DNA of 64,000 bases from Bacillus sp. V2I10 (GTDB lineage Bacteria; Bacillota; Bacilli; Bacillales; Bacillaceae). Below the pieces are notes generated by a model. It had not been told where the DNA came from, did not search any database, and saw nothing but the letters and a program-made list of their open reading frames with translations. The stretch spans positions 1,450,001 through 1,514,000 of the forward strand of contig NZ_JAUSYV010000001.1 in NCBI RefSeq assembly GCF_030817055.1. Reading direction: 5' to 3'. The position numbers and the translations under genes are program-made. Shown piece by piece: positions 1 to 9,243 of the stretch (position 1 is the stretch's first letter; each line of letters opens with the position of its first letter).

Positions 1-499
1 CACGGAAAAGGACATTGCCGTTTATGCTAACAGAGGGGCAAATGGAATCGATGGGATCGTTTCAACAGCGCTTGGAATGAGTACAGGTGCCCGCAAAGAT
101 CATCCAACTTTTTTAGTCATCGGCGACCTGTCCTTTTATCATGATATGAATGGTCTTCTTGCTGCTAAAATGCACAAACTTAATTTGACCATCATTCTTA
201 TTAATAACGATGGGGGGGGAATCTTTTCGTTTCTTCCGCAGTCAAAAGAAGAGAAGCATTTTGAAACATTATTCGGCACTCCAACAGGTCTTGATTTTAA
301 ACATGCTGCCGATCTTTATGACGCCTCATATACACTGCCGGCAACATGGGGGGAGTTCCGATCAGCAGTGTCAGATGCTGTCATTAATAAAGGTTTGAAC
401 ATCATAGAAGTCCGCACAAATCGTCAAACTCGTGTCAGCATTCATCGTGAATTGATGAATCGTGTTTCCCAGGAAATAAGAGAGAAGATCTTTAAATGA
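1..499 (+). CDS. menD: MenD, C-terminal part (SEPHCHC synthase), truncated by window edge
   Basis: The open frame runs from the left edge (frame of position 2) to a TGA at 497-499, giving the last 165 residues of a thiamine-diphosphate enzyme. MenD adds 2-oxoglutarate (as succinic semialdehyde-ThDP) to isochorismate in menaquinone biosynthesis. The visible part holds the ThDP/Mg binding segment, GDLSFYHDMNGL followed by INNDGGGIFSFLPQ, which is typical of MenD C-termini. The stop overlaps the menH start (ATGA), and the order menD-menH-menB-menE-menC is the Bacillus menaquinone operon. The N-terminal two thirds lie outside the window. Confidence 0.93.
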   Translation, partial: TEKDIAVYANRGANGIDGIVSTALGMSTGARKDHPTFLVIGDLSFYHDMNGLLAAKMHKLNLTIILINNDGGGIFSFLPQSKEEKHFETLFGTPTGLDFKHAADLYDASYTLPATWGEFRSAVSDAVINKGLNIIEVRTNRQTRVSIHRELMNRVSQEIREKIFK

Positions 500-1320
500 A
501 ACGAATGAAGAAGACGATTAGAGGAGTATCCTATCATATTGAAACGTATGGAATAGGAGAAGGAATACCTTTAGTTCTTCTCCACGGATTTACAGGCTCA
601 ACTGAAAACTGGTATCCTTTGCTGGAGATGTTCAGCTTAAGCCATTATAAAGTCATCTTAATTGACCTTATCGGACATGGGCAGACAGATTCACCTTCAG
701 AGTTTGAACGTTACAGTATGGATGAATCGGTTAAGGATTTACAGGCTATTTTTGAAGAGCTCCATCTTAATAAAGTCATTCTTGCAGGGTATTCTATGGG
801 AGGCAGACTGGCATTATCCTATGCAAGCCAGCATCCTGAGCGGATTGACAAGCTGGTTCTGGAAAGTGCATCTCCCGGATTAAAATCAGAGGCTGAGAGA
901 ATGAGCAGAAAAGAAAATGATCGAAAGCTCTCTCAGTTTATAAAAGAGCATGGAATGGAATCCTTTATAGATTTCTGGGAGAATATATCGCTGTTTGCCT
1001 CTCAGAAAACTTTGCCTGGGGACGTTCAAAAAAAACTGCGCGGCCATAGGCTGAAAAATGAAGAGGCAGGGCTTGCAAACAGTCTTTTAGGGATGGGGAC
1101 CGGATCACAGAAGTCCTTATGGGACAGCCTCGATTCTCTAAAAATTCCCATTCTGCTCGTTAGCGGAGATATGGATGAAAAGTTCTGCGGGATTGCAGAA
1201 GAGATGAAAGAATTGCTCCCATATTCGACATTTATTAAAATAATTGGTGCAGGTCATGCTGTTCATGTGGAACAACCGCAAATCTTTGGTAGAATAGTAA
1301 ATGAGTTTATTAATACGTAA
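496..1320 (+). CDS. menH: MenH, SHCHC synthase (alpha/beta hydrolase)
   Basis: A 274-residue alpha/beta-hydrolase fold protein. MenH removes pyruvate from SEPHCHC to give 2-succinyl-6-hydroxy-2,4-cyclohexadiene-1-carboxylate in menaquinone synthesis. The nucleophile elbow GYSMGG puts the catalytic serine at residue 100. The oxyanion-side HGFTGS is at 30-35, and the later SGDMDEKF and GAGHAVHVEQP segments supply the Asp and His of the triad. The ATG overlaps the menD stop by four bases, so translational coupling is likely. A second ATG nine bases further in (505) is a possible alternative start. Confidence 0.92.
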   Translation: MKRMKKTIRGVSYHIETYGIGEGIPLVLLHGFTGSTENWYPLLEMFSLSHYKVILIDLIGHGQTDSPSEFERYSMDESVKDLQAIFEELHLNKVILAGYSMGGRLALSYASQHPERIDKLVLESASPGLKSEAERMSRKENDRKLSQFIKEHGMESFIDFWENISLFASQKTLPGDVQKKLRGHRLKNEEAGLANSLLGMGTGSQKSLWDSLDSLKIPILLVSGDMDEKFCGIAEEMKELLPYSTFIKIIGAGHAVHVEQPQIFGRIVNEFINT

Positions 1321-1348
1321 ACGTATTCATAAGGAGGCAGTACGCGAA

Positions 1349-2167
1349 ATGACAGTAGAATGGATTGCTGAACGCAAGTACGAAGATATTTTATATGAAA
1401 CGTATAATGGGATTGCCAAGATCTCGATTAATCGTCCCGAGGTACATAATGCATTCCGTCCGAAAACGGTAATGGAATTAATTGATGCTTTTGCTTATGC
1501 TAGAGATGACGCAAATGTTGGGGTTATTATTTTAACTGGAACAGGCGGAAAAGCATTCTGTTCAGGCGGCGACCAAAAGGTGCGCGGACATGGCGGATAT
1601 GTTGGGGAAGACCAAATTCCGCGTTTGAATGTTCTTGATCTGCAGCGTTTAATCCGCGTAATTCCAAAACCGGTTATTGCCATGGTTGCAGGATACGCAA
1701 TCGGCGGCGGCCACGTGCTTCATATTGTCTGTGATTTAACAATTGCGGCGGACAATGCTGTTTTCGGACAAACAGGTCCAAAAGTAGGCAGCTTTGATGC
1801 AGGCTATGGTTCTGGATATCTTGCACGTATTGTAGGACATAAAAAAGCACGCGAAATCTGGTTCCTATGCCGTCAATACAATGCACAGGAAGCGCTTGAC
1901 ATGGGTCTTGTCAATACGGTTGTGCCTTTAGAAAAGCTTGAAGAAGAAACGGTTCAATGGTGCGAGGAGATCTTGGAAAAAAGCCCGACTGCCATTCGTT
2001 TCCTTAAAGCTGCATTTAATGCCGACACAGACGGCCTAGCAGGCATTCAGCAATTTGCAGGAGACGCAACTCTTCTGTACTATACAACGGATGAAGCAAA
2101 AGAAGGAAGAGATGCATTTAAAGAAAAACGCAGCCCTGACTTCAAGCAGTTCCCAAGATTCCCTTAA
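1349..2167 (+). CDS. menB: MenB, 1,4-dihydroxy-2-naphthoyl-CoA synthase
   Basis: A 272-residue crotonase-fold enzyme that closes the second ring of the naphthoquinone (o-succinylbenzoyl-CoA to DHNA-CoA). The start at 1349 is set by AAGGAGGC at 1331-1338; an upstream in-frame ATG at 1301 lies inside menH and lacks a site. CoA-binding and oxyanion-hole signatures are CSGGDQKVRG and AGYAIGGGHVL. The GQTGPKVGSFDAGYGS stretch is the MenB-specific active-site loop, which in this class binds bicarbonate as a catalytic base. Length matches B. subtilis MenB. A terminator-like hairpin follows directly. Confidence 0.96.
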   Translation: MTVEWIAERKYEDILYETYNGIAKISINRPEVHNAFRPKTVMELIDAFAYARDDANVGVIILTGTGGKAFCSGGDQKVRGHGGYVGEDQIPRLNVLDLQRLIRVIPKPVIAMVAGYAIGGGHVLHIVCDLTIAADNAVFGQTGPKVGSFDAGYGSGYLARIVGHKKAREIWFLCRQYNAQEALDMGLVNTVVPLEKLEEETVQWCEEILEKSPTAIRFLKAAFNADTDGLAGIQQFAGDATLLYYTTDEAKEGRDAFKEKRSPDFKQFPRFP

Positions 2168-2176
2168 ATAACATGC

Positions 2177-2207
2177 AGCAGCTTGATGATTTCATCAAGC
2201 TGCTTTC
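2177..2207 (+). terminator. Hairpin terminator after menB
   Basis: Inverted repeat AGCAGCTTGAT (2177-2187) and ATCAAGCTGCT (2194-2204) with a 6-nt loop, followed by a short T-run. It falls between menB and menE, so it may only attenuate read-through into menE-menC. Confidence 0.6.
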
Positions 2208-2235
2208 TTATATCAGAATTTACTTTTGCGTCTAT

Positions 2236-2320
2236 GTCTAGCTCAAGCGCCTAGATCCTCGGTCAGAACGGATCCTTATCTGCCTGTCGGATCTGAGACC
2301 CAAGACTATTGCGCTTTTCT
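2236..2320. repeat. Bacillaceae-type intergenic repeat remnant (GTCTAGCTC...GCGCTTTTCT)
   Basis: An 85-bp non-coding block opening with GTCTAGCTCAAGCGCCTAG and closing with TTGCGCTTTTCT. From memory, this opening and closing pair is typical of a short dispersed intergenic repeat in several Bacillus-related genomes. Internal GGATC/GATCC-like segments can fold into imperfect stems. Only one copy occurs in this window, so its repeat status rests on recall and not on internal evidence. Confidence 0.4.
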
Positions 2321-2343
2321 AATATAAAAGGCGGTGAACAGAA

Positions 2344-3795
2344 ATGAATAAAATGCCTAATTGGTTAAAACAGCGTGCCTATTTAACTCCTGACCGAATT
2401 GCCATGATGACAGAGGAGAGAACAGTAACGTTTCGCGAGCTGCATAAGCTGACAGAACGAATGGTATTTACTTATCATCAGCATGGGGTCAGAAAAGGAC
2501 AGCACGCTGCAATCCTTATGAAAAACAGTATAGAAATGGCTGCTGCTATTCATGCGCTCACATACATTGGAGCAACGGCCGTTCTGTTAAATACAAGATT
2601 GACTGCCTCAGAGCTTGAATGGCAATTAAGGGATTCAGAAGCATCATTCCTCATTTGTGATGAAGCTCTTAATCAAGAATGGGAAACCCCAAGCTGGACA
2701 ACGATTGGAACCGAAGAACTTGTAACAGCAGGAACAGCTCATGTTCAATATGAACATTATTTTCATTTAGATCAGACTGCAACCATTATGTATACATCAG
2801 GAACAACCGGTAAACCAAAGGGTGTTCTTCAATCATATGGCAATCATTATTGGAGCGCTGCCGGCTCATCTTTAAATCTTGGCCTTCATCATGATGACAG
2901 GTGGCTGTGTGCCGTTCCGCTATTCCATATAAGCGGGCTATCCATTTTAATGAGAGGCGTAATCTATGGAATGACCGTTATTCTCCATGATTCCTTTCAC
3001 CCATCAAGAGCAAACCGCGCCATCATCGAGAACGGAGCAACTATCGTCTCAGTTGTTCAGACTATGCTATCTCAAATGATAGAAAACCTTGAAGACAGCG
3101 AATATCCTGAGACCTTCAGATGTATGCTGTTAGGCGGCGGTCCGGCACCTATGTCGCTATTGAAAGAATGTGAAATGAAAAAAATTCCGGTTTATCAAAC
3201 ATACGGAATGACAGAGACCTCCTCGCAAATTGTCACATTATCACCAGAGTACAGCCTGACAAAGCTTGGTTCTGCAGGAAAACCGCTTTTTCCCTGCGAG
3301 ATAAAAATTATGGAGAACGATCTTGCTTGCCCGCCTTTTACAGAGGGAGAAATTCATGTACAGGGACCGAATGTAACGAAAGGATATTGGAAGCGTAAAG
3401 CAGAAATTCATAATGGATGGCTTCAAACAGGAGATATGGGATTTTTGGATGAGGAAGGCTTTTTATATGTCCTTGACAGGCGATCAGATCTTATCGTCTC
3501 AGGCGGAGAAAATATTTATCCTGCAGAAATAGAAGCTGCCCTTCTTTCTCATCCTTCGGTCATTGAAGCCGGGGTAACCGGAATGTCTGATGCAAAATGG
3601 GGTCAGGTTCCGCATGCTTTCATTGCTGCAAATGATGCAGTAAGTGAGGAAGAACTGATTTCCTATTGTTCCGCTATACTTGCAAAATATAAAATACCAA
3701 AGCGTATTCACTTTTTAAGTAAGCTTCCGAGAAATGCCTCAAATAAATTAGTGCGCAGAAAGCTCACAGAGGCTCTTGGTGGTCCTCATGATTGA
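2344..3795 (+). CDS. menE: MenE, o-succinylbenzoate--CoA ligase
   Basis: A 483-residue ANL-superfamily adenylate-forming enzyme. MenE activates o-succinylbenzoate to its CoA thioester before MenB acts. The AMP-binding P-loop YTSGTTGKPKG is at about residues 150-160. Downstream are YGMTETSSQ (A5-type motif), LQTGDMGFLDEEG, the hinge DRRSDLIVSGGENIYP, and the C-terminal PRNASNKLVRR with the catalytic lysine. The start is preceded by AAAGGCGGTG. The 3' end overlaps menC by eight bases. Confidence 0.94.
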   Translation: MNKMPNWLKQRAYLTPDRIAMMTEERTVTFRELHKLTERMVFTYHQHGVRKGQHAAILMKNSIEMAAAIHALTYIGATAVLLNTRLTASELEWQLRDSEASFLICDEALNQEWETPSWTTIGTEELVTAGTAHVQYEHYFHLDQTATIMYTSGTTGKPKGVLQSYGNHYWSAAGSSLNLGLHHDDRWLCAVPLFHISGLSILMRGVIYGMTVILHDSFHPSRANRAIIENGATIVSVVQTMLSQMIENLEDSEYPETFRCMLLGGGPAPMSLLKECEMKKIPVYQTYGMTETSSQIVTLSPEYSLTKLGSAGKPLFPCEIKIMENDLACPPFTEGEIHVQGPNVTKGYWKRKAEIHNGWLQTGDMGFLDEEGFLYVLDRRSDLIVSGGENIYPAEIEAALLSHPSVIEAGVTGMSDAKWGQVPHAFIAANDAVSEEELISYCSAILAKYKIPKRIHFLSKLPRNASNKLVRRKLTEALGGPHD

Positions 3796-4898
3796 TGTGC
3801 GGGAAGTGAAACTTCATCACCTTGAAATGAAACTCATTTCACCATTTCAATCCAGTATTGAAACAGTTTATAAGAGAGAGAGCATACTGATTGAAATACA
3901 GGATCGAAGCGGACAGATTGGATGGGGAGAAGTCGTTGCTTTCTCTTCACCGTGGTATACCGAAGAAACAATTGGAACGTGTCTTCACATGCTGAAATCG
4001 TTCCTGATCCCTGAACTGCTTAAGAAACCATATCAAAATCCGGAGGCATTCATTGACTCTTTTTCTTATATTAGAAGAAATCAAATGGCTAAAGCAGCAA
4101 TTGAAGGTGCTGTGTGGGATCTTTATGCAAAGGTGCAGGACAAGCCGCTTGCAGCCATTCTAGGCGGAACTAACAATCAAATTGATTCCGGTGTAGTAGT
4201 GGGCATGGCTTCAATCGATCACATGCTTGACACAATAGGGAAGCATGTCAGCGATGGATATAAAAGAATAAAGGTGAAAATAAAGCCGGGATTAGATGCT
4301 GTCCTGCTTCATGAAATCAGGAGCCGCTTTCCGGATGTACCTTTAATGGCTGATGCCAACTCTGCGTATACGCTTGATGACATCAGTCTTTTAAAGCAGC
4401 TTGATGAATACAATCTCTTAATGATTGAACAGCCGCTTGCACACGATGATATTATCGATCATGCCGTTCTTCAGTCCCAATTAGAAACGCCGGTTTGCCT
4501 TGGATGAGAGCATCATTACTCTGAACGATGCGAAAAAAGCGATTCAGCTTGGCAGCTGCCGCGTCATCAATATTAAGCCGGGAAGAGTCGGCGGTCTTTT
4601 GGAATCTAAGAAAATTCATGATTATTGCTTGCAGCACAGTATTCCAGTTTGGGTAGGAGGAATGCTTGAGACAGGGGTATCACGCGCACATAACATCGCT
4701 CTTGCATCACTTCCGAATTTCACGATACCCGGTGATATTTCTGCTTCTGCACGATATTGGGAAGAAGATATCATTTCTCCCCCCGTTACCGTGCATAATG
4801 GGAAAATTGATGTTCCTCGAGGGCCAGGGCTCGGATTTGAAGTGAATCGCAGCAAATTAGCAAAATACTGTACACATACCGAACGTTTTTCGAAGTGA
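3788..4898 (+). pseudogene. menC: MenC, o-succinylbenzoate synthase, interrupted by a -1/+1 frameshift
   Basis: Two frames together encode an enolase-superfamily protein of about 369 residues. The first runs from ATG 3788 to TGA 4505-4507; the second continues in another frame to 4896-4898. The junction is at about 4500-4502, where CTTGGATGAG would read through as CTTGATGAG (TPVCLDESI) if one G were absent. The family residues are present: KVKIKPG (catalytic Lys), MADANSAY, MIEQPL, then LDES (third metal ligand) and NIKPGRVGG after the shift. As written, the first product ends just before the third metal ligand and should be inactive. Since the rest of the pathway is intact, sequencing error is the simplest reading; true decay cannot be excluded. 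Confidence 0.85.
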
Positions 4899-5045
4899 AA
4901 TTGATTTTTCTTTAGGTGAAAATCTGATTTTACCCTTACAAAATCTGATTTTGCGGTTTTGTAAAATTTCACATTCCATGATAAAAATAAAAGGAATGAT
5001 GCTAGAGACATCATTTCGACAATCAGCCCTCTCTGCTTCAATCTT

Positions 5046-5077
5046 TGACCAGCTATTTATGTAGCTGGCCTTTTTTT
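5046..5077 (+). terminator. Terminator of the men operon
   Basis: Stem CCAGCTA (5049-5055) / TAGCTGG (5062-5068) with a 6-nt loop, followed by CC and seven T residues. It lies 150 bp past the menC stop and upstream of the mntA promoter. Confidence 0.8.
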
Positions 5078-5119
5078 GTCGAGAAAGAATGATTGACAGA
5101 AAGATAAAAATGCTTTAAA

Positions 5120-5148
5120 TTGTTGCGTATAGGCAAAATAATTATACT
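5120..5148 (+). promoter_or_regulatory. mntA promoter with an MntR-like operator inside it
   Basis: A sigma-A-like promoter, TTGTTG (5120-5125), 17-bp spacer, TATACT (5143-5148). The spacer overlaps TTGCGTATAGGCAA (5123-5136), a dyad with TTGC/GCAA ends resembling the Bacillus MntR box. A second, weaker MntR-like sequence, CTTGCATTAGGGAAAC (5248-5263), lies near the ribosome binding site. Repression by Mn-MntR is inferred from the genes downstream. Confidence 0.55.
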
Positions 5149-5295
5149 AATCAACAAATCGTGAAACAAGCTAACTTATTAGCACAGAACCTAACTTACT
5201 TTCATAAAATGGTTTTTGCGTAGGAAAGTCTTTTTTTTACTTAAAAACTTGCATTAGGGAAACATTTGTTGACGAAGGAAAGAGGAGGATCAAGA

Positions 5296-6222
5296 ATGAA
5301 AAAGAGATTACTAATGCTGATTTCAATCCTGGCACTGTCCGCTATTACGACAGCATGCAGCCAGGGCGCGAGCGGGGAAGGCAATGGAAAGATTAAGGTA
5401 ACTACTACAACTGCGCAAATAGCGGATGTCACACGTAATGTTGCGGGCGGCGCAGTAGAAGTAAAGTCGTTAATGGGGCCCGGTATTGATCCCCACTTAT
5501 ATCAGGCTTCACAAGGAGATATTCAAAAGCTGAATCAGGCAGATATTATTTTTTATAACGGTCTGCACTTAGAAGGCAAGATGGGTGAAATTTTTGAAAA
5601 AATGTCGAATGAAAAGCCTACTGTGCCAGTAGCAAGTGCCATTCCCGAAAATAAATTAATTAATGATAAAACGAACGCCAAGATACATGATCCTCATGTA
5701 TGGTTTGATATCTCTTTATGGATTCATACCGTTGATATAGTAGAAGAAGAGCTCAGCAAGCTTTCACCTGAAAATAAGGATGAATTTGCAGAAAATGCAG
5801 CTGCTTACAAGAAAAAGCTTCAAGAAATGGACCAATATGCGAAAGAACAGGTTGGGACCATTCCTGAAGAAAGCAGAGTGCTTGTAACAGCACATGATGC
5901 ATTTACTTACTTTGGAAACGCCTATGGATTTGAAGTGATGGGTCTTCAAGGATTGAGTACAGATTCTGAATACGGTCTCCGTGATGTGCAAAATTTAGTC
6001 GATGTCCTGGCAGACCGTAAGATTAAAGCAGTATTTGTGGAAAGCAGTATATCTGAAAAATCGATTAACGCCGTTGTGGAAGGCTCAAAAAAGAGAGGCC
6101 ATGAAGTCGTTATTGGCGGACAGCTGTATTCTGATGCCATGGGTGAAGAAGGAACAGAAGAAGGAACCTATTTAGGGATGTTTAAACACAATATCGATAC
6201 AATTGTTTCATCATTGAAATAA
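5296..6222 (+). CDS. mntA: MntA, manganese-binding lipoprotein of an ABC importer
   Basis: A 308-residue cluster A-I (ZnuA/TroA family) metal-binding lipoprotein. It captures Mn(II) outside the membrane and hands it to MntCD. The start at 5296 follows GAGGAGG (5282-5288). The signal sequence ends in the lipobox ITTAC with Cys near residue 22. Candidate metal ligands sit in GIDPHLYQ, HDPHVWFD, VTAHDAFTYFG and VESSISEKS. There is no His-rich loop, unlike the ZnuA at 13.5 kb, which fits manganese rather than zinc. First gene of a four-gene operon matching B. subtilis mntABCD in order and sizes. Confidence 0.9.
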   Translation: MKKRLLMLISILALSAITTACSQGASGEGNGKIKVTTTTAQIADVTRNVAGGAVEVKSLMGPGIDPHLYQASQGDIQKLNQADIIFYNGLHLEGKMGEIFEKMSNEKPTVPVASAIPENKLINDKTNAKIHDPHVWFDISLWIHTVDIVEEELSKLSPENKDEFAENAAAYKKKLQEMDQYAKEQVGTIPEESRVLVTAHDAFTYFGNAYGFEVMGLQGLSTDSEYGLRDVQNLVDVLADRKIKAVFVESSISEKSINAVVEGSKKRGHEVVIGGQLYSDAMGEEGTEEGTYLGMFKHNIDTIVSSLK

Positions 6223-6240
6223 TAAGGCAGGTGTTTTTCT

Positions 6241-6990
6241 ATGAATCCAGTAACTGTTGAAAATTTGACAGTAGCCTATCACCGCAAACCAGTTCTGCAA
6301 GAGGTGGGGTTTGAAGTTCCTGAAGGAAAATTAATTGGGATTATCGGACCAAATGGAGCTGGGAAATCCACCTTAATTAAAGCTGTTTTAGGATTGATTC
6401 CAGTCGCATCCGGAGAAGTTGAAATCTATGGTGATCATTATAAAAAACAGCGTAAACGCGTCGGTTATGTCCCTCAGCGCGGATCAGTGGATTGGGATTT
6501 TCCCACGAATGCACTTGATGTTGTTCTGATGGGACGATATGGACATATTGGCTGGCTCAAGCGTCCGGGGAAAAAGGATACAGAATTTGCCCGGGGATGT
6601 CTTGAAAAAGTAGGCATGCTTGATTTCGCTGACAGGCAAATCAGCCAGCTTTCAGGCGGACAGCAGCAGCGTGTGTTTTTAGCAAGAGCTCTTGCACAGG
6701 ATGCAGATGTGTATTTCATGGATGAACCGTTTGTGGGTGTTGATGCGGCAACTGAAAAAGCGATTATATCCCTTCTAAATGAATTAAAAGCAAGGCAAAA
6801 GACAGTTTTAGTTGTTCATCATGATCTGCAGACAGTTGAAGAATATTTCGACTGGGTTCTGCTCCTGAATTTAAGGAAGATTGCATTTGGTCCAACAAGT
6901 GAAGTCTTTACCATGGATAATCTTCAAAAAACATACGGAGGCAGGCTCACATTTTTACAGGATCAAAGTGTGCTTGTGGATGAAACATAA
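6241..6990 (+). CDS. mntB: MntB, manganese ABC transporter ATPase
   Basis: A 249-residue ABC ATPase that powers Mn(II) import. Walker A is GPNGAGKST (about 36-44), the signature is LSGGQQQR, and Walker B is VYFMDEP, followed by the switch histidine in VVHHDL. It begins 18 bp after mntA and is followed 15 bp later by mntC. The gene order and a YtgB-like C-terminus place it in the MntABCD complex. Confidence 0.92.
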   Translation: MNPVTVENLTVAYHRKPVLQEVGFEVPEGKLIGIIGPNGAGKSTLIKAVLGLIPVASGEVEIYGDHYKKQRKRVGYVPQRGSVDWDFPTNALDVVLMGRYGHIGWLKRPGKKDTEFARGCLEKVGMLDFADRQISQLSGGQQQRVFLARALAQDADVYFMDEPFVGVDAATEKAIISLLNELKARQKTVLVVHHDLQTVEEYFDWVLLLNLRKIAFGPTSEVFTMDNLQKTYGGRLTFLQDQSVLVDET

Positions 6991-7005
6991 CAGGAGTGAG
7001 TGAAG

Positions 7006-8331
7006 ATGATGGATGAACTATTCTATCAATTGCAAAATCAGAATACGCAGTGGGTTTTGCTTGGCACGATGCTGCTTGGACTTGCAAGCGGAGTTCTCGG
7101 AAGCTTTGCTCTCCTCAGGAAACAAAGTCTGATTGGAGATGCGATGGCACATGCTGCATTGCCGGGTGTGTGTATGGCATTCCTTCTTTACGGTTCCAAA
7201 TCATTAATTTGGTTTCTTGTCGGAGCAGCCATTTCAGGGATGATTGCTGCATGGCTTATCCAATTTATCATTCATAATTCCCGAATTAAAGAAGACTCAG
7301 CTCTTGGTCTCGTTTTGTCCGTATTCTTTGGATTTGGAATTGTTCTGCTGACTTTCATTCAGCACAACCGCGGGGGAAATCAAAGCGGCCTGAGTGATTT
7401 TATTTTCGGAAAAGCAGCTTCAATGGTCGGGCAGGATGTTCAGATCATTACGTGGATTGCAGCCATTTTGCTCCTGCTGACAGCTGTCTTTTTTAAAGAA
7501 TTTAAGATTCTGACGTTTGATCCTCAATTTGCAAAAGGAATTGGGCTTCCAACTTCCTTTTTAAATGGCCTGCTTATGGTTTTAATTGTTTGTGCAGTCG
7601 TTATTGGTCTTCAGACAGTAGGGGTCATTTTAATGGCAGCTATGCTGATCACTCCTGCCATCGCAGCGAGATATTGGACAGATAAACTGGGTCATATGGT
7701 GATTATTGCCGGTATTATCGGCGGAATCTCCGGCGTAGCCGGAACGTTCCTGAGCACAACGACAAAAGGAATGGCAACAGGTCCGCTGATTATCGTTGCT
7801 GCTACATTGCTCTTTCTAATCTCGTTGATTTTTGCTCCGAAACGCGGCCTTGTTTCAAAAGCGATTAAGCAAATGAAGCTGAGAAAAAGAACATCGATTG
7901 AGCAGCTGCTGCTGTCTTTTTACGATTTGACAGAAAGTGCAGGGGGCAAATATTCAGCTGCATCCTTCTCGCTTCACGACATAGTGAAAAAAAGAAAAGT
8001 CGCAAACAGTCTGGTCAGCAAATCATTAAATGAGCTTTTGAAAAAACGACTTGTCATGAAAGCAGAAGGGGATAAATGGAGGCTTACAGAAAATGGCCTG
8101 CAGCTTTCCTATCAGCTTGCTTTAAATCAGCGCCTTTATGAAATGTATCTTATGCATGAAATGGAGCTTGCCCAGCTTCAAATTACCAGCCGTGATGATG
8201 TTGATGTTGAAATGATGTCAGGCGATATGAAGGATCGATTAATGAACCTGTTAAAAGATCATCATAGAGAGCCAATGCTGCTTCCTAAATCGAAGAATAG
8301 CCTGAGCAGGAAGGAGTGGCTTTATCAATGA
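7006..8331 (+). CDS. mntC: MntC, manganese ABC transporter permease with a C-terminal winged-helix extension
   Basis: A 441-residue protein. The N-terminal ~285 residues form an ABC-3 type permease with about eight membrane segments (LRKQSLIGDAMAHAALPG, GLQTVGVILMAAMLITPA). The C-terminal ~150 residues (from about RKRTSIEQLLLSFYDL) are soluble and resemble the winged-helix and dimerisation part of DtxR/MntR regulators. This fusion is normal for B. subtilis MntC and may sense cytosolic metal; that role is inferred. ATG 7006 was chosen for its distance from AGGAG (6992-6996); GTG 7000 is too close. The stop overlaps the mntD start. Confidence 0.9.
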   Translation: MMDELFYQLQNQNTQWVLLGTMLLGLASGVLGSFALLRKQSLIGDAMAHAALPGVCMAFLLYGSKSLIWFLVGAAISGMIAAWLIQFIIHNSRIKEDSALGLVLSVFFGFGIVLLTFIQHNRGGNQSGLSDFIFGKAASMVGQDVQIITWIAAILLLLTAVFFKEFKILTFDPQFAKGIGLPTSFLNGLLMVLIVCAVVIGLQTVGVILMAAMLITPAIAARYWTDKLGHMVIIAGIIGGISGVAGTFLSTTTKGMATGPLIIVAATLLFLISLIFAPKRGLVSKAIKQMKLRKRTSIEQLLLSFYDLTESAGGKYSAASFSLHDIVKKRKVANSLVSKSLNELLKKRLVMKAEGDKWRLTENGLQLSYQLALNQRLYEMYLMHEMELAQLQITSRDDVDVEMMSGDMKDRLMNLLKDHHREPMLLPKSKNSLSRKEWLYQ

Positions 8332-9218
8332 GTTATGATGCATGGATCTTACTTACAGGTTCACTGGTTGGTGTTACCTGTGCCATGATTGGCTGTTTTC
8401 TAATCTTAAGAAAAATGGCTATGCTAGCAGATGCGATCAGTCATTCTGTTTTGCTTGGCATCGTGTGTGCTTATTTTGTAAGCAGAAGCTTAGATGGGAT
8501 CTCGATGTTTATTGGAGCAGCTATTGTCGGATTGCTTACAGCCTTTCTTGTACAAATTTTAAATGCCAAAGGGGTTCAATCAGATGCGGCAATCGGAGTT
8601 GTTTTTACATCTCTCTTTGCCATTGGCGTTATCCTGCTTTCTTTATTTGGAGGAAACATTCATTTGGATGTGGATCACGCGCTGATGGGTGAAATAACAT
8701 TTGTGCCTTGGGATACGATCACGATATCCGGTGTAGATTTGGGTCCAAAAGCAGTATGGATGCTTGGTTCCGTCTTTTTCATCAATCTATTGATCATCAT
8801 TCTTTTTTATAAGGAATTTAAGATTTCTTCGTTTGACCCGCAGATGGCAGTCGCAATTGGGATACCTGTGCTGCTCATACATTATCTGCAAATGGGGATG
8901 CTCTCCATAACTACGGTTGCATCATTTGACAGTGTAGGGGCTATTTTAGTCGTAGCGATGCTTATTGTACCTGCATCAGCTGCTTATCTGCTGACGGATA
9001 AATTGCTTCATATGCTGGTCATCAGTTCAATGATCGGGATTTTATCTGCTGTTGCCGGATACTATGCAGCAACTTGGCTGAATGTCTCGATTGCAGGGGC
9101 GATGGCAACTGCTACAGGGCTGATCTTTTTCCTTACATTTATCTTTTCACCTAAACATGGGCTAATATCGAAGCTCCTTTCAAGAAGGAAATTTGCTTCG
9201 GCCGAATTGAACGAATAA
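8328..9218 (+). CDS. mntD: MntD, second manganese ABC transporter permease
   Basis: A 296-residue ABC-3 permease with eight or nine membrane segments; LRKMAMLADAISHSVLLG and SVGAILVVAMLIVPA are the family signatures. It pairs with MntC to form the membrane channel. ATG 8328 overlaps the mntC stop (ATGA) and has AAGGAG at 8311-8316; an upstream in-frame GTG (8316) sits inside the ribosome binding site. Unlike MntC it lacks the cytoplasmic extension. Confidence 0.92.
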   Translation: MSYDAWILLTGSLVGVTCAMIGCFLILRKMAMLADAISHSVLLGIVCAYFVSRSLDGISMFIGAAIVGLLTAFLVQILNAKGVQSDAAIGVVFTSLFAIGVILLSLFGGNIHLDVDHALMGEITFVPWDTITISGVDLGPKAVWMLGSVFFINLLIIILFYKEFKISSFDPQMAVAIGIPVLLIHYLQMGMLSITTVASFDSVGAILVVAMLIVPASAAYLLTDKLLHMLVISSMIGILSAVAGYYAATWLNVSIAGAMATATGLIFFLTFIFSPKHGLISKLLSRRKFASAELNE

Positions 9219-9243
9219 AGATTGTGTAAAGTATGAATAAAAA

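Larger units (their letters stand above)
4899..5295. other. Gene-free stretch between menC and mntA
   Basis: 397 bases without a credible gene. It holds two partial direct copies of AAAATCTGATTTT near 4918-4955, the terminator at 5046-5077, and the mntA promoter region with MntR-like sites. Very AT-rich elsewhere. Confidence 0.6.

Noticed and set aside
5248..5263. CTTGCATTAGGGAAAC as the main MntR operator of mntA
   Set aside because: It resembles MntR boxes but sits about 100 bp downstream of the best promoter; the dyad at 5123-5136 between -35 and -10 is better placed. Kept only as a secondary site.
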